NCBI GenBank assembly: GCA_017347485.1
Contig: AP021857.1
Location: forward strand, 1,531,390 to 1,595,389
Source: Candidatus Desulfobacillus denitrificans
GTDB taxonomy: Bacteria; Pseudomonadota; Gammaproteobacteria; Burkholderiales; Rhodocyclaceae
DNA length: 64,000 nt
Direction: 5' to 3'
This document shows positions 10,659-21,548 of the stretch, piece by piece. How positions within the stretch are numbered: position 1 is the stretch's first letter; the number at the start of each line of letters is the position of its first letter. Below the pieces are notes generated by a model. The model did not search any database. It saw only the letters and a program-made list of their open reading frames with translations, and was not told the origin of the DNA. The position numbers and the translations under genes were made by a program.

Positions 10659-12022
10659 GCAACTTCCTGTTTTACCTGGGCGCGTTTGCCCTGGCACTTG
10701 GCCTGCTGATTGTGGCCCACGAGGCCGGGCATTTTCTGCTTGCCCGCTGGTGCGGCGTCAAAGTGCTCCGCTTTTCCATCGGTTTCGGGCGCCCTGTCCT
10801 GTCCAGGCGCTTCGGCGCGGACCGGACCGAACTGGCCCTGGGGGCATTTCCCCTTGGCGGTTACGTGAAGATGCTGGATGAGCGGGAAGGGGAGGTTGAC
10901 GCCGCGGAACTCCCGCGCGCCTTCAACCGGCAGCCGGTGTGGAAGCGCTTCGTCATCGTGCTGGCCGGCCCGGCCGCCAATTTTCTGCTGGCGATATGCA
11001 TGTATTGGGTTCTCTTCGTCCATGGCATCGAAGAGCCGAAACCGATTCTCGGCGCGCCGGCCGCCCAGTCCGTAGCGGATCGTGCAGGATTTCAGGAAGG
11101 CGAACGGGTGCGCAGCATCGACGGCCATTCAATCGCCACTTGGCAGGAGCTCCGCTGGGAATTGCTGCGACTCGCCATGGACAAGGCAACCGCCACTCTT
11201 GAGGTGATCAATCGGCGCCAGGAAATTTCCTACCGAAAACTCGACCTGTCCTCGTTCGGCTCGGCCAATCTGGAAGGGGACATCCTGCAGCAACTGGGCT
11301 TCAGCTTCTATCGGCCACGGCTTCCGGCGGTGATCGGCAAGGTTTCGCCGGGGGGTGTCGCCGACCTGGCCGGACTGCGCGAGGGTGACCGAATCGAGGC
11401 CATCGAAGGCGAGCCGGTTGCCTTCTGGTCGCAAGTGGTCGCCATTATTCGGGATGCGCCCGGACGGCCACTCCGAATCGCCGTTGCCCGACAAGGCACA
11501 AAAATCAGCCTGACGGTGACGCCGGCTGCGTCGGAAGAGCGCGGAACGCGCATCGGCCGCATCGGTATTGGCGTGCGTGAGACGGAAGCCGAACACATGC
11601 CGCTGATGACCGAGGTCAGATATGGCCCGATCGATGCGGCTGTTCGAGCCGCCAGGCAAACCTGGGAGACCTCGGCATTCAGCCTGGCGATGCTGGGCCG
11701 AATGATGACCGGCGAACTTTCCTGGAAGAACCTGAGCGGGCCGGTGACGATCGCGGATTATGCGGGCCAGTCGGCGAAACTTGGACTTTCGTATTACATC
11801 AAATTCCTGGCGCTCATCAGCATCAGTCTCGGTGTGCTCAACCTGCTGCCGATACCCTTATTGGACGGGGGGCACTTGATGTATTATATCGTCGAGTTAA
11901 TCAAGGGCGGTCCCGTATCCGAGCGTGTCATGGAGATTGGCCAGCAGATCGGTCTGGCGCTGCTGGCCATGCTGATGGCTTTTGCCTTTTATAACGACAT
12001 CAACCGCCTTGTTTCCGGCTGA
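10655..12022 (+). CDS. rseP: Site-2 intramembrane zinc protease RseP
   Basis: The 455-residue protein has the S2P zinc motif HEAGH at residues 22-26 in the first membrane segment, two central PDZ domains, and the second conserved motif [14 protein letters not shown] near the C-terminus. The family cleaves the anti-sigma factor RseA after DegS has cut it. An rseA gene lies at the other end of this window. The start overlaps dxr as ATGA, and bamA follows after 4 bp. Confidence 0.95.
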   Translation: MSNFLFYLGAFALALGLLIVAHEAGHFLLARWCGVKVLRFSIGFGRPVLSRRFGADRTELALGAFPLGGYVKMLDEREGEVDAAELPRAFNRQPVWKRFVIVLAGPAANFLLAICMYWVLFVHGIEEPKPILGAPAAQSVADRAGFQEGERVRSIDGHSIATWQELRWELLRLAMDKATATLEVINRRQEISYRKLDLSSFGSANLEGDILQQLGFSFYRPRLPAVIGKVSPGGVADLAGLREGDRIEAIEGEPVAFWSQVVAIIRDAPGRPLRIAVARQGTKISLTVTPAASEERGTRIGRIGIGVRETEAEHMPLMTEVRYGPIDAAVRAARQTWETSAFSLAMLGRMMTGELSWKNLSGPVTIADYAGQSAKLGLSYYIKFLALISISLGVLNLLPIPLLDGGHLMYYIVELIKGGPVSERVMEIGQQIGLALLAMLMAFAFYNDINRLVSG

Positions 12023-12026
12023 ATCG

Positions 12027-14312
12027 ATGAAAAAGAAAATACTTCCGGGCCTTCTTGCGGCACTGCTTTCGGCACCTTGTCTTGCCTTCGAGCCGTTCGT
12101 GGTGAAGGACATCCGCGTCGAGGGCATCCAGCGTACCGAGGCCGGCACGGTATTCAGTTATGTTCCGGTCAAGGTCGGCGATACGATGACCGACGAGAAG
12201 GCCGCCCAGGCCATCAAGGCGCTCTTCGCCACCGGATTCTTCAAGGATGTCCGCATCGAGGTCGAAAACGATGTGCTGGTACTCGTTCTGGAGGAGCGCC
12301 CGGCGATCGCCTCGGTCGATTTCGTCGGGATCAAGGAGTTCGACAAGGATGCGCTGAAGAAGGGATTGAAGGAAGTCGGCTTGGCCGAGTCGCGCATTTT
12401 CGATCGGGCCCTGCTCGAGAAGGCCGAACAGGAGTTGAAGCGGCAATACCTTAGCCGCGGCCTTTACGCGGTGACCATTACCACCACCGTCACCCCACTC
12501 GAGCGCAACCGGGTCGGCATCAATTTCGCGGTCGATGAGGGGCAGGTGGCCAAGATCCGCCAGATCAACATCGTCGGCGCGCAGGCGTTCAAGGAAAAGG
12601 ACCTGCTGGACCTGTTTGCACTGCGCACGCCGAACTGGATCAGCTGGTACACCAAGAACGACCAGTATTCCAAGCAAAAGCTCTCCGCCGACATCGAAAC
12701 GCTGAAATCGTATTACCAGGACCGCGGCTACATCGAGTTCGAGGTCGAGTCCACCCAGGTTTCGATCAGCACCGACAAGCAGGACATCTACATCACCATC
12801 AACGTCAAGGAAGGGGAGCCCTACACGGTCTCCTCGGTCAAGCTGGCCGGCGAGTTGGCCTTGCCGGAAGAGGAACTGCGCAAACTCGTCAAGATCAAGC
12901 CGGGCGAGCTGTTTTCCAGGGGGAAGCTGACCGAAAGCACCAAGCTGATCAACGAGAAACTGGGCAACGACGGGTTTGCCTTCTCCAACGTTAACGCCGC
13001 GCCGGAACTCGACAAGGAAAAAAAACAGGTTGCCTTCACCATTTTCGTCGACCCGGGCCGGCGCGTGTATGTTCGCCGCATCAACGTGACCGGCAACAAT
13101 CGCACGCGCGACGAGGTCATACGACGGGAAGCCAGGCAAATGGAAGGCGCCTGGTACGACGGCGAGAAAATCAACAGGACCCGTTCCCGGGTCGACAAGC
13201 TGGGCTATTTCGACGAAGTCAATATCGAAACCCCCGCCGTGCCGGGCACCACCGACCAGGTGGACGTAAACATGAACGTCAAGGAAAAGCCGACGGGCAA
13301 CGTCATGCTCGGCGCCGGCTTCTCCAGCGCCGAAAAATTCGTGTTATCCGGCTCCGTCTCGCAGAACAACATCTTCGGCAGCGGCAAGCATTTCTCCGTC
13401 AATGTCAATTCCGGCAAGATCAACAAGACCTACGCCTTGTCGTTCACGGATCCTTATCACACGGTGGATGGGATCAGCCGGGGATTCGATTTGTACCGGC
13501 GGGATACCGACCCCTCCTCGACGGCGATCGCGAACTACAAGACCTCCTCATTGGGCCTGGGGGTGCGCTACGGCTTCCCGATCGGCGAGGACAACGCGAT
13601 CGGCGTCGGGCTGTCGTTCGACTCGACTACGGTCAAGACTTACGCGAACAGTCCGCAACGGTACATCGATTTCGAAAAGCGCTTCGGTTCCACGAACACC
13701 ACCTTGTTGCTGAACACCTCCTGGACCAATGACCAGCGGGACAGCTTGATCTATACGACGAAGGGCACGCTACAGCGGGCTTACGGGGAAATCGGACTGC
13801 CCGGCGCCGATATGAAGTTTTACAAGTTCAATTACCAGCACCAGAAATTCATTCCCCTCACGAAGGACATTACCTTGCTGCTGGGCGGTGAATACGGCTT
13901 CGGCGACGGCTACAGTGGCGAAGAGTTGCCTTTCTTCCGCAACTTCTACGCCGGTGGCATCGGGTCGGTGCGGGGTTTCAAGACCGGGACACTCGGTCCT
14001 CACGATGTCTATCCGAACCACAAGGATGCCCTGGGCGGCAACAAGCGGCTGACGGCCACGGCCGAATTCCTGATGCCGATTCCCGGCATCGGCCTGGACA
14101 AGTCCTTCCGGTTCGGCGGATTCATCGATACCGGCTATGCCTGGGCCACGGGAGAGAAAATGCGACTCTCGGATTTGCGGTACAGTATCGGGGTGTCCGT
14201 CGCCTGGTCTTCTCCGTTCGGGCCGCTCAAGTTCAGCATCGCCCAGCCGCTGAAGAAAGGCTCGCAGGATCAGATCGAGCGCTTCCAGTTCCAGATGGGC
14301 ACTTCGTTCTGA
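12027..14312 (+). CDS. bamA: Outer-membrane protein assembly factor BamA
   Basis: The 761-residue Omp85 protein is the core of the BAM complex that folds beta-barrel proteins into the outer membrane. It has a signal peptide (MKKKILPGLLAALL, cleavage near ALA-FEPF), five POTRA domains over roughly residues 20-425, and a C-terminal 16-strand barrel. The barrel carries the conserved VRGF motif in GIGSVRGFKTG and ends in a C-terminal Phe (QMGTSF). Confidence 0.97.
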   Translation: MKKKILPGLLAALLSAPCLAFEPFVVKDIRVEGIQRTEAGTVFSYVPVKVGDTMTDEKAAQAIKALFATGFFKDVRIEVENDVLVLVLEERPAIASVDFVGIKEFDKDALKKGLKEVGLAESRIFDRALLEKAEQELKRQYLSRGLYAVTITTTVTPLERNRVGINFAVDEGQVAKIRQINIVGAQAFKEKDLLDLFALRTPNWISWYTKNDQYSKQKLSADIETLKSYYQDRGYIEFEVESTQVSISTDKQDIYITINVKEGEPYTVSSVKLAGELALPEEELRKLVKIKPGELFSRGKLTESTKLINEKLGNDGFAFSNVNAAPELDKEKKQVAFTIFVDPGRRVYVRRINVTGNNRTRDEVIRREARQMEGAWYDGEKINRTRSRVDKLGYFDEVNIETPAVPGTTDQVDVNMNVKEKPTGNVMLGAGFSSAEKFVLSGSVSQNNIFGSGKHFSVNVNSGKINKTYALSFTDPYHTVDGISRGFDLYRRDTDPSSTAIANYKTSSLGLGVRYGFPIGEDNAIGVGLSFDSTTVKTYANSPQRYIDFEKRFGSTNTTLLLNTSWTNDQRDSLIYTTKGTLQRAYGEIGLPGADMKFYKFNYQHQKFIPLTKDITLLLGGEYGFGDGYSGEELPFFRNFYAGGIGSVRGFKTGTLGPHDVYPNHKDALGGNKRLTATAEFLMPIPGIGLDKSFRFGGFIDTGYAWATGEKMRLSDLRYSIGVSVAWSSPFGPLKFSIAQPLKKGSQDQIERFQFQMGTSF

Positions 14313-14334
14313 GATCATTTTTCGCAGGAGAATT

Positions 14335-14838
14335 ATGTTGAAAAACTTTGCCATTTTTGCCATTGCCGGCCTGCTTGCATTGCCGGCAGCCGCCGAAACC
14401 AAGATTGGCTTCGTGAACACGGAGAAGATCTTCCGCGACGCGGCCCCGGCCGTTCGGGCCCAGAAGAAAATCGAGAAGGAATTCGAAAAGCGCGACCAGG
14501 AAATGCAGCGCCTTGCCAAGCAACTGCAGACGATGCAGGAGAGCCTGGAAAAGAACTCCGTCACCATGTCCGAGAGCGAAAAGCGCAACAAGGATCGCGA
14601 GTTCAACGACCTGAACCGCGACTTCCAGCGCAAGCAGCGCGAGTTTCGCGAGGACCTCAATCAGCGCCGCAACGAGGAGCTGGCTGCCGTCCTCGAGCGC
14701 GCCAACAAGGCGATCAAGGCCATTGCCGAGGCGGAGAAGTTCGACGTCATCCTCCAGGAAGCGGTCTACTTTGCTCCGCGCATCGACATCACCGACAAGG
14801 TCATCAAGGCCTTGGCCGACGGCAAGGACGCCAAATAA
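14335..14838 (+). CDS. skp: OmpH/Skp family periplasmic chaperone
   Basis: At 167 residues with a clear signal peptide (MLKNFAIFAIAGLLALPAAA) and the mature start ETKIGFVNTEKIFRDA, this is a Skp-type chaperone for unfolded outer-membrane proteins. The long charged central helix (KKIEKEFEKRDQEMQRLAKQ onward) is the tentacle coiled coil. An AGGAG site lies before the ATG. Its position between bamA and lpxD is canonical. Confidence 0.95.
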   Translation: MLKNFAIFAIAGLLALPAAAETKIGFVNTEKIFRDAAPAVRAQKKIEKEFEKRDQEMQRLAKQLQTMQESLEKNSVTMSESEKRNKDREFNDLNRDFQRKQREFREDLNQRRNEELAAVLERANKAIKAIAEAEKFDVILQEAVYFAPRIDITDKVIKALADGKDAK

Positions 14839-14847
14839 AGCGCATGC

Positions 14848-15891
14848 ATGTCCGAACGCGTTGACGGATATTCCCTAGACGAAATCGTATCGCGCTTCGG
14901 TGGCGAACTGATCGGCGACGGAAGCCGGCGTATTCGCCAGGTGGGCACCCTGAGCAAGGCGGTACCGGGGGAACTCGCCTTTCTGTCCAACCCCAAATAC
15001 CGCAGCCAGCTTGCCGCCTGTCGCGCGGAGGCGGTCATCCTTTCTTCGGCGGACGCCCGTGCCGCGCATATGCCCTGCATTATCAGTGAAAACCCCTACG
15101 CCTATTTTGCGCGGGTCGCCCAATTGCTCAATCCGCAGGTGACGGCACTGGCCGGCATTCATCCCGCTGCGATCATCGAGTCCGATCTCCCGCCAAACGT
15201 CAGCGTCGGTGCCGGAACCTGCGTCGGCAGAAACGTGCGATTGGGAGAACACTGCGTTATCGGTCAGGGTTGCGTCATCGGCGACGATGTCGCGATCGGC
15301 GCATCCAGCACGCTGCATGGCAACGTGTCGGTTTATCCAGGCTGTCGGATCGGGTCGCGTGCCATTATTCATTCCGGGGCGGTCATCGGCGCGGACGGAT
15401 TCGGCTTCGCGCGCGAGTCGGACGGTGCCTGGACCAAGATTCCCCAGATCGGCCGTGTCGTCATCGGCGACGATGTCGAGATCGGTGCCGGCACCACCAT
15501 CGACCGCGGCGCGCTGGAAGACACCGTCATCGAAGACGGCGTCAAGCTCGACAACCAGATCCAGATCGGCCATAACGTGCGGCTCGGCGCGCACACGGCG
15601 ATGGCCGGTTGCGTCGGCGTTGCCGGCAGCACCCGCATTGGACGACGCTGCACGTTCGGCGGCGGCGCCATCGTATTGGGCCACCTGACGATCGCCGACG
15701 ACGTCAATGTTTCCGCCGCCACGCTCGTCACCAAATCCATTCGGCAGCCGGGAACCTATACGGGCGCCATGCCCTTCGAGGCGCATCGGGACTGGCTCAG
15801 GAACGCCTCCCGCCTGCGCCAGCTTGACCTGCTGGCCGAGAAGATCCATGCGCTGGAGGCGCGACTGGCACAACTGGAGAAGAAATCGTGA
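14848..15891 (+). CDS. lpxD: UDP-3-O-acylglucosamine N-acyltransferase
   Basis: The 347-residue enzyme adds the N-linked hydroxyacyl chain in the third step of lipid A synthesis. The N-terminal uridine-binding domain is followed by a left-handed beta-helix of hexapeptide repeats (about residues 105-310). The catalytic-type His lies in [15 protein letters not shown], and a C-terminal helix ends the protein. Its stop overlaps the fabZ GTG start as GTGA. Confidence 0.96.
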   Translation: MSERVDGYSLDEIVSRFGGELIGDGSRRIRQVGTLSKAVPGELAFLSNPKYRSQLAACRAEAVILSSADARAAHMPCIISENPYAYFARVAQLLNPQVTALAGIHPAAIIESDLPPNVSVGAGTCVGRNVRLGEHCVIGQGCVIGDDVAIGASSTLHGNVSVYPGCRIGSRAIIHSGAVIGADGFGFARESDGAWTKIPQIGRVVIGDDVEIGAGTTIDRGALEDTVIEDGVKLDNQIQIGHNVRLGAHTAMAGCVGVAGSTRIGRRCTFGGGAIVLGHLTIADDVNVSAATLVTKSIRQPGTYTGAMPFEAHRDWLRNASRLRQLDLLAEKIHALEARLAQLEKKS

Positions 15892-16334
15892 ACGGAATGG
15901 ACATCCACGAGATCCTTGAGCATCTGCCGCATCGCTATCCGATCCTGCTGGTGGACCGGGTGCTCGATGTCGTGCCGGGTGAGCGCATCGTCGCCCTGAA
16001 GAACGTCAGCGTCAACGAGCCGTTCTTTCCGGGGCATTATCCGCACCATCCCGTGATGCCGGGCGTGCTGATCGTCGAGGCGCTGGCGCAGGCCGCCGCC
16101 ATCCTTTCCTTCAAGACCCTGGGCGGCAAGCCCGACGACAAGTCGGTCTATTACTTCGTCGGCATCGACGGCGCCCGTTTCAAGCGACCGGTCAGTCCGG
16201 GCGACCAGTTGATCCTGGAAGTTTCCATCCAGGCCAACAAGCGCGGACTCTGGAAATTCGCCGGCCTGGCCAAGGTGGAAGAGCAGATCGCCGCGGAAGC
16301 GGAACTCATGTGCACGGTGCGAACCATCGAATGA
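15888..16334 (+). CDS. fabZ: (3R)-hydroxyacyl-[ACP] dehydratase FabZ
   Basis: This 148-residue hot-dog-fold dehydratase of fatty acid elongation contains [13 protein letters not shown] and the active-site [13 protein letters not shown], with catalytic H54 and E64. The GTG at 15888 has a well-placed GGAGA upstream and overlaps lpxD; an ATG at 15897 is the alternative. Placement between lpxD and lpxA links fatty acid and lipid A flux. Confidence 0.96.
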   Translation: MNGMDIHEILEHLPHRYPILLVDRVLDVVPGERIVALKNVSVNEPFFPGHYPHHPVMPGVLIVEALAQAAAILSFKTLGGKPDDKSVYYFVGIDGARFKRPVSPGDQLILEVSIQANKRGLWKFAGLAKVEEQIAAEAELMCTVRTIE

Positions 16335-17113
16335 GCCAGCAGCTTATCCACCCGACGGCGATTGTTCATCCGAACGCGCGACTGGGCAGCAATGTCGCGG
16401 TTGGCGCCTATTCCATCATCGGCGAACATGTCGAAATCGGCGACGAAACCTGGATCGGCCCCCATGTCGTCGTCGGCGGCCATACCCGTATCGGCCGCGA
16501 GAACCGTATCTTCCAGTTCGCCTCGATCGGGGAGGCGCCGCAGGACAAGAAATACGCCGGCGAACCGACGCGGCTCGAGATCGGCGATCGCAACACGATC
16601 CGCGAGTTCTGCACCTTCAATCGTGGGACGGCGCAGGACGCCGGTGTTACGCGGCTGGGATCGGACAACTGGATCATGGCCTATGTGCACCTGGCCCACG
16701 ATTGCCAGATCGGCAGCAACACGATCTTCGCCAACAACGCGCAATTGGCGGGCCATGTCCATGTCGGCGATTACGCCATTCTGGGCGGCTTTACCGTCGT
16801 GCACCAATTCGTGCGCATCGGCGCGCACAGCCTGACGGCGATGGGCACGATTCTCCTGCAGGACCTGCCGCCCTACGTCACGGCGGCGGGAAACACGGCC
16901 AAGCCTTTCGGCATCAACGCCGAGGGACTCAAGCGGCGCGGCTACGATGCCGAGGCGATTGCCGCGCTGAAACGCGCCTACAAGCTGATTTATCGTTCCG
17001 CCGCGACGCTGGAAGAGGCGCGCGCGAAAATTTCCGAGGAATCCGGCGCCCAGCCGGCGCTTGCCTTGCTGGTGGAATTCCTCAATACGTCCGGCCGCGG
17101 AATCATCAGGTAA
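16331..17113 (+). CDS. lpxA: UDP-N-acetylglucosamine acyltransferase
   Basis: The 260-residue first enzyme of lipid A synthesis starts [19 protein letters not shown]. It has a hexapeptide-repeat beta-helix (isoleucine-rich repeats to about residue 185), the catalytic His in [13 protein letters not shown] and a helical C-terminal domain. ATGA overlap with fabZ indicates coupling. Confidence 0.97.
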   Translation: MSQQLIHPTAIVHPNARLGSNVAVGAYSIIGEHVEIGDETWIGPHVVVGGHTRIGRENRIFQFASIGEAPQDKKYAGEPTRLEIGDRNTIREFCTFNRGTAQDAGVTRLGSDNWIMAYVHLAHDCQIGSNTIFANNAQLAGHVHVGDYAILGGFTVVHQFVRIGAHSLTAMGTILLQDLPPYVTAAGNTAKPFGINAEGLKRRGYDAEAIAALKRAYKLIYRSAATLEEARAKISEESGAQPALALLVEFLNTSGRGIIR

Positions 17114-17121
17114 CCCCCTTC

Positions 17122-18303
17122 GTGCCAGACAAGATTCGCATCGCGATGGTCGCCGGCGAAGCTTCCGGTGATTTGCTGGCCAGCCATCTCATGCAGGCCC
17201 TCGGACGCCGTCTTCCGGAGACTGACTTTTATGGCATTGGCGGCCCAAAGATGCAGGCAAACGGCTTCCGGGCCCTGTTTCCTGCCGAAAAACTGGCCGT
17301 GCGGGGTTATGCGGAAGTGCTGCGCCATTATCGCGAAATCACCGGCATCAGGCGGAAACTGCTCGCCAATTTGCTGGCCGAGCCGCCGCATGCCTTCATC
17401 GGCGTCGATGCGCCCGACTTCAATCTGTACCTCGAAAGGCGGCTGAAGCAAAGAGGCATTCCGACCATCCACTATGTCAGCCCCTCCATATGGGCCTGGC
17501 GCGGCGGACGCATTCGCGGCATTGCTCGGTCCGTCTCGCACATGCTCGCCTTGTTTCCGTTCGAGGAGGACATCTACCGGCGCAACAACATACCGGTCAG
17601 CTATGTCGGCCACCCCCTGGCGGACGTCATCCCCCAGGACATCAATCGATCGGCATTGCGCGAGAAACTCGGCATTCCGCAGGAACAGCTCGTGTTTGCG
17701 CTGCTGCCTGGCAGCCGGCAATCGGAACTGGAATACATGGCCGACGTCTTCATCGAAACCGCCAAGTGTCTGAACCAGCGTTTTCCGCATGCCCGCTTCC
17801 TCGTGCCCCTGGCCACCCGCGAAACACGGGACATGTTCGAGCATGCCTTGTATCGGCTGTCGGCCCAGGATCTGCCGATCACGCGCCTGTTCGGCCATGC
17901 CCATGACGCCATGGGCGTTGCAGACGGCGTCCTGGTCGCCAGCGGAACGGCATCCTTGGAAGCGGCTCTCCTGAAAAAACCGGTGGTCATCGCCTATCGC
18001 ATGTCATCCTGGTCCTGGCGGATCATGCGCCGCATGAAATACCAGCCCTGGATTGGCTTGCCGAACATCCTGTCCCAGCGCTTCGTCGTGCCGGAATTCC
18101 TGCAGGACGACGCCACACCGGTCAATCTGGCCCAGGCCCTCGGCAACCTCGTTGACGATCCGGAAACCTGCCGGCGCATCGCCGACACCTTCGACCGCCT
18201 GCATGCGCAGCTGCGCCTGAATTCGGCGGAGCGGGCAGCCGAAGCGATCCTGCCTTATCTGAAAGGGACGGCAGAATGCAATCCCGCCCCGCAACCCGCC
18301 TGA
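17122..18303 (+). CDS. lpxB: Lipid-A-disaccharide synthase
   Basis: The 393-residue GT19 glycosyltransferase condenses UDP-2,3-diacylglucosamine with lipid X at the inner membrane. [31 protein letters not shown] and [14 protein letters not shown] are family hallmarks, and the donor-site [11 protein letters not shown] is present. The start is taken as the GTG at 17122, eight bases after the lpxA stop. Its 3' end overlaps rnhB by 28 bp. Confidence 0.96.
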   Translation: MPDKIRIAMVAGEASGDLLASHLMQALGRRLPETDFYGIGGPKMQANGFRALFPAEKLAVRGYAEVLRHYREITGIRRKLLANLLAEPPHAFIGVDAPDFNLYLERRLKQRGIPTIHYVSPSIWAWRGGRIRGIARSVSHMLALFPFEEDIYRRNNIPVSYVGHPLADVIPQDINRSALREKLGIPQEQLVFALLPGSRQSELEYMADVFIETAKCLNQRFPHARFLVPLATRETRDMFEHALYRLSAQDLPITRLFGHAHDAMGVADGVLVASGTASLEAALLKKPVVIAYRMSSWSWRIMRRMKYQPWIGLPNILSQRFVVPEFLQDDATPVNLAQALGNLVDDPETCRRIADTFDRLHAQLRLNSAERAAEAILPYLKGTAECNPAPQPA

Positions 18304-18863
18304 TCTGCGGCGTCGACGAGGCGGGCAGGGGGCCGTTGGCCGGCCCGGTCTATGCCGCCGCCGTGATACTCGATCCACTCAATCCACTCGAAGGGCTGGC
18401 CGACTCCAAGAAGCTCACGGAGAAGGCCCGCGGCAGGCTGGCGCCACTCATTCGGGAGCGTGCCCTGTCATGGGCTGTCGCCAGTGCTTCGGTCGAGGAA
18501 ATCGACGCCCTCAACATTCTGCAGGCCACCTTGCTGGCGATGCGCCGCGCCATCACGGCGTTATCGCTGCAACCCGGGGAAGTGCTGATCGACGGCACCC
18601 AGTGCCCTCGAATCGCGCTGCCCGTGCGTGCCGTGGTGAAGGGCGACAGCAGCGTGCCCGCCATATCCGCCGCCTCGATCCTGGCCAAGACGGCGCGGGA
18701 TGCCGAGATGCTGCGTTTGCATGCATTGCACCCCGAATACGGCCTTGGCCGACACAAGGGCTACCCGACGGCCGCGCACCTGGCCGCCCTGCGCAAGCAT
18801 GGCGTCATCGGCATCTACCGCCGCAGCTTCGGCCCGGTGCGCGACTTGCTCGGCGAGGTTTGA
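18276..18863 (+). CDS. rnhB: Ribonuclease HII
   Basis: This 195-residue RNase HII removes misincorporated ribonucleotides from [18 protein letters not shown] (acidic residues D14 and E15) and [19 protein letters not shown] are diagnostic, and the GYPTAAH segment follows. It ends the envelope operon in the usual lpxB-rnhB order. Its last 59 bp overlap the end of the convergent glycosyltransferase gene. Confidence 0.95.
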   Translation: MQSRPATRLICGVDEAGRGPLAGPVYAAAVILDPLNPLEGLADSKKLTEKARGRLAPLIRERALSWAVASASVEEIDALNILQATLLAMRRAITALSLQPGEVLIDGTQCPRIALPVRAVVKGDSSVPAISAASILAKTARDAEMLRLHALHPEYGLGRHKGYPTAAHLAALRKHGVIGIYRRSFGPVRDLLGEV

Positions 18864-19815
18864 AGCCCAGATCCTCCAACAGCGCTTGCCAGGCGCGGCG
18901 CTCCCGCCGCGGATCAACCAAGTGCCGGCGGCGCCTGGTCGCAGCCGCGAGACGGGACAGGAATCGGCGATCGTCCAGTGCCAGCCGAAGAAGTGCCGCC
19001 AGACGGGCATGGTCGCCGGCGGGGTAATACGCCGGGTAGTCCGCCCCGAGCAGGCCCCGGTTGCCCGGTATGTCGGAGGCGATCACCGGCACGCCGATGG
19101 CGATGGCTTCCGACACCACGTGGGCACCTCCTTCCATGCGCGAGCTGATCACCATCACATGGCTGCGGGACAGCAGGCGCAACGCCGCCCAGTGCGGCTG
19201 CTCACCGATCCAGCGATAACGCCTATCGTCCAGCATGCGGCGCCCCGCTTCGTCCGCCATTGCCTTCGTCAGCGGCTTGCCGGCATGCAGCAACTCGACA
19301 TTTTCCGCGTGAATCGATCGCAAGGCCGTCGCGGCGCAAAAGGGATCCTTCTCCTCGCGCAAGTGGCCCAGCACGCAGATGCGGAACTTGCGCTTGGGCG
19401 GGGCCGGCACGAGCGAGGTCGCGACGGACTGGTGAATGACGCGCGCCTTGCGCCGCTGCTGCGGGGTCAGTTCGTCGAGGGCTTCTTCCTGCAGCACGAT
19501 CAGGCCTGTGGCCATGTCGAGCGATGCGGCCGCCTTTGCGATCTCGCGGATGTCCCGGTAGAGGTCGGTGCCGGTCAAAGCCAGCAAGGCAGGTCGGTCC
19601 GGGTGGCGTGTGCGGAAGTCACGCAGGGCTTCATGGCTCTTGCGCGCGTGCAGGGCGACCAGCAGATCGCAGGTCTGGCCGCCCCAATGCGTCACGACGC
19701 TGACGCGACAGCCAAGTTCACGCAGGATCCGCGCCCAGCGCGCCGCCGTGTTGCGATTGCCGGCACGCGATCCCGGCGGTGCGGGGGTGACGATGATGAT
19801 ATTAGCCGCAGTCAT
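18805..19815 (-). CDS. senB: SenB-like selenosugar synthase / GT4-type glycosyltransferase
   Basis: The 336-residue protein opens with [20 protein letters not shown], then [22 protein letters not shown] and [10 protein letters not shown]. Later come [23 protein letters not shown] and [17 protein letters not shown]. This combination is what I know from the TIGR04348 family, whose characterised member SenB makes a selenosugar from UDP-sugar and selenophosphate in selenoneine synthesis. No senA (EgtB-like) or senC (SelD-like) partner is in the window, so the substrate is uncertain. The start is taken as the ATG at 19815; 19842 is the alternative and neither has a clear Shine-Dalgarno. It is convergent with rnhB, with which it overlaps. 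Confidence 0.75.
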   Translation of the reverse strand: MTAANIIIVTPAPPGSRAGNRNTAARWARILRELGCRVSVVTHWGGQTCDLLVALHARKSHEALRDFRTRHPDRPALLALTGTDLYRDIREIAKAAASLDMATGLIVLQEEALDELTPQQRRKARVIHQSVATSLVPAPPKRKFRICVLGHLREEKDPFCAATALRSIHAENVELLHAGKPLTKAMADEAGRRMLDDRRYRWIGEQPHWAALRLLSRSHVMVISSRMEGGAHVVSEAIAIGVPVIASDIPGNRGLLGADYPAYYPAGDHARLAALLRLALDDRRFLSRLAAATRRRRHLVDPRRERRAWQALLEDLGFKPRRASRAPGRSCGGRCR

Positions 19816-19859
19816 GGGGTTTTTGGGAGAAGCCCATGTCACTATACTGTCGAACGACC

Positions 19860-20657
19860 ATGAAGAAAATCACCTCCCGCGACAACGCAACCATCAAGCA
19901 GTTGCGTCAGCTGGCGCAGTCTGCGCGCGAACGGCGCAAGCAGGGCAGGACGGTCCTGGATGGCATCCATCTGGTATCGGCTTGGGTGGACCATTTCGGA
20001 CCGCCCGAACTGCTGGCCGTCAGCGAGAGCGGCTCGCGGCGCCCCGAGATCCGCGATTGGCTGGCGGCGCATCCGCAAGTCGTACCGTACTTGCTGAGCG
20101 ATTCCATGTTCAACGAAGTCAGCCCCGTCGACACGCCGATCGGCATCATGGCGCTGATCGCCATCCCCCGGCAGCCTCGCTCGGCCGCCATGGAAGGGAC
20201 GTGCGTCCTGCTCGAAGCCATACAGGATGCCGGAAATCTGGGGTCGATCCTGCGCTCGGCCGCCGCCGCCGGAGCAACCGACGTATTCCTGGGCCACGGC
20301 TGCGCGCAGGCCTGGTCGCCGCGCGTCCTGCGCGCTGCCATGGGCGCCCATTTCCAGCTCGGGATTCATGAGCACGCCGCCCTCGATCGGGTGATCGGCA
20401 GGTTCAGTGGCATCAGCGTAGCCACCCGGCTAGATGCGCAGGCGACGATCCATGACATCGATCTGACCGGCCCGGTGGCTTGGGTGTTCGGCAACGAGGG
20501 AAGCGGTTTGATGGCGACCACGATAGCCGCGGCCCGGCATTCAGTCCGCATCCCGATGCCCGGCAGGATCGAGTCGCTCAACGTTGCGGCGGCGGCGGCG
20601 GTCTGCCTGTTCGAAGAGGTGCGGCAAAAGATCGCGAAAAGCGTTCAGAAAACGTGA
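19860..20657 (+). CDS. TrmH/SpoU-family RNA 2'-O-methyltransferase
   Basis: This 265-residue SPOUT methyltransferase has an N-terminal substrate-binding domain ([17 protein letters not shown] segment) and the C-terminal knotted SAM-binding core. The three SpoU motifs appear as [31 protein letters not shown] and [20 protein letters not shown]. The exact rRNA or tRNA target cannot be read from sequence. I chose the ATG at 19860 ([10 protein letters not shown]); an upstream ATG at 19836 has no clear ribosome site. The 3' end overlaps convergent ppsR by 13 bp. Confidence 0.9.
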   Translation: MKKITSRDNATIKQLRQLAQSARERRKQGRTVLDGIHLVSAWVDHFGPPELLAVSESGSRRPEIRDWLAAHPQVVPYLLSDSMFNEVSPVDTPIGIMALIAIPRQPRSAAMEGTCVLLEAIQDAGNLGSILRSAAAAGATDVFLGHGCAQAWSPRVLRAAMGAHFQLGIHEHAALDRVIGRFSGISVATRLDAQATIHDIDLTGPVAWVFGNEGSGLMATTIAAARHSVRIPMPGRIESLNVAAAAAVCLFEEVRQKIAKSVQKT

Positions 20658-21475
20658 CGGTCCAGCTTGACCTCCTGCATGACGGTCGCGGCAATTTCCT
20701 CGATGGACTTGGTGGTCGAATCCATCCATCCGATGCCTTCCCGCCGCATCAGCTTTTGCGCTTCCTCGATTTCGAAGCGGCAATTGGCCAGGGAGGCGTA
20801 CTGGCTGTCTGGACGCCGCTCCGAGCGTATCTGGTGCAGCCGTTCCGGCGCGATGGTGAGGCCATACAGCCTGTCGCGATGCCGGTAGAGCACCTCCGGC
20901 AGTTGCTTGCGCTCGAAATCCTCCGGGATCAGGGGGTAATTGGCGGCCCGGATGCCGAACTGCATGGCCAGATACAGGCTGGTGGGCGTCTTCCCGCTGC
21001 GCGAGACGCCCACCAGGATCACTTCGGCCTTGTCCAGGTTCCGGTCGGAAGCCCCATCGTCGTGCGCCAGCGTGAAGTTCACCGCCTCGATGCGGTTGAT
21101 GTAGTCCTGGCTGCTGGCCTGGCCATGCGAACGGCCGATGGTGTGGCTCGATTTCGAGCCGAGTTCGCCTTCCAGCGGCGCGATGAAAGTTTCGAAAAAA
21201 TCGAGGAAAAGCGCATCGGCTGCACGCAGCAAGTTCCCGACATTGGCATCGACCAGCGTCGTGATGACGATCGGCCGGGTGCCGTCACGCCGCGCCGCGT
21301 CCCGGATCTGCGCCAGGCAGTCCTGCGCCTGTGCCAGCGTGGTGACGAACGGAATCCGCACCTGGCGGAAGCTGATGCCTTCGAACTGCGTCAGCAGGCT
21401 GTGTCCCAAGGTTTCCGCGGTAATGCCGGTGCCATCGGAAATGAAGAAAACCGTTCGAGTGTATCCATCCGGCAT
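20645..21475 (-). CDS. ppsR: PEP synthase regulatory protein (bifunctional kinase/pyrophosphorylase)
   Basis: The 276-residue DUF299 protein begins [19 protein letters not shown] and carries the P-loop GVSRSGKT (residues 156-163) and [10 protein letters not shown]. The family inactivates PEP synthase by ADP-dependent threonine phosphorylation and reactivates it by Pi-dependent dephosphorylation. The adjacent divergent ppsA is therefore its expected target. A perfect inverted repeat lies in the shared promoter region. Confidence 0.94.
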   Translation of the reverse strand: MPDGYTRTVFFISDGTGITAETLGHSLLTQFEGISFRQVRIPFVTTLAQAQDCLAQIRDAARRDGTRPIVITTLVDANVGNLLRAADALFLDFFETFIAPLEGELGSKSSHTIGRSHGQASSQDYINRIEAVNFTLAHDDGASDRNLDKAEVILVGVSRSGKTPTSLYLAMQFGIRAANYPLIPEDFERKQLPEVLYRHRDRLYGLTIAPERLHQIRSERRPDSQYASLANCRFEIEEAQKLMRREGIGWMDSTTKSIEEIAATVMQEVKLDRHVF

Positions 21476-21498
21476 AATTGAAACCCCGAGCCAGAAAA

Positions 21499-21524
21499 GG
21501 CGATAAAATGCTCATTTTATCGCC
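21499..21524. promoter_or_regulatory. Perfect palindrome in the ppsR/ppsA divergent promoter region
   Basis: GGCGATAAAAT (21499-21509) and ATTTTATCGCC (21514-21524) are exact inverted repeats around GCTC. Each arm contains a -10-like TAAAAT or GATAAA hexamer facing its own gene. TTGAAA at 21478-21483 could be a -35 for ppsA (18 bp to GATAAA). It could be an operator, overlapping divergent -10 elements, or both. Confidence 0.6.
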
Positions 21525-21548
21525 CTTGTGCATTCCGGGAAGTGTGAC

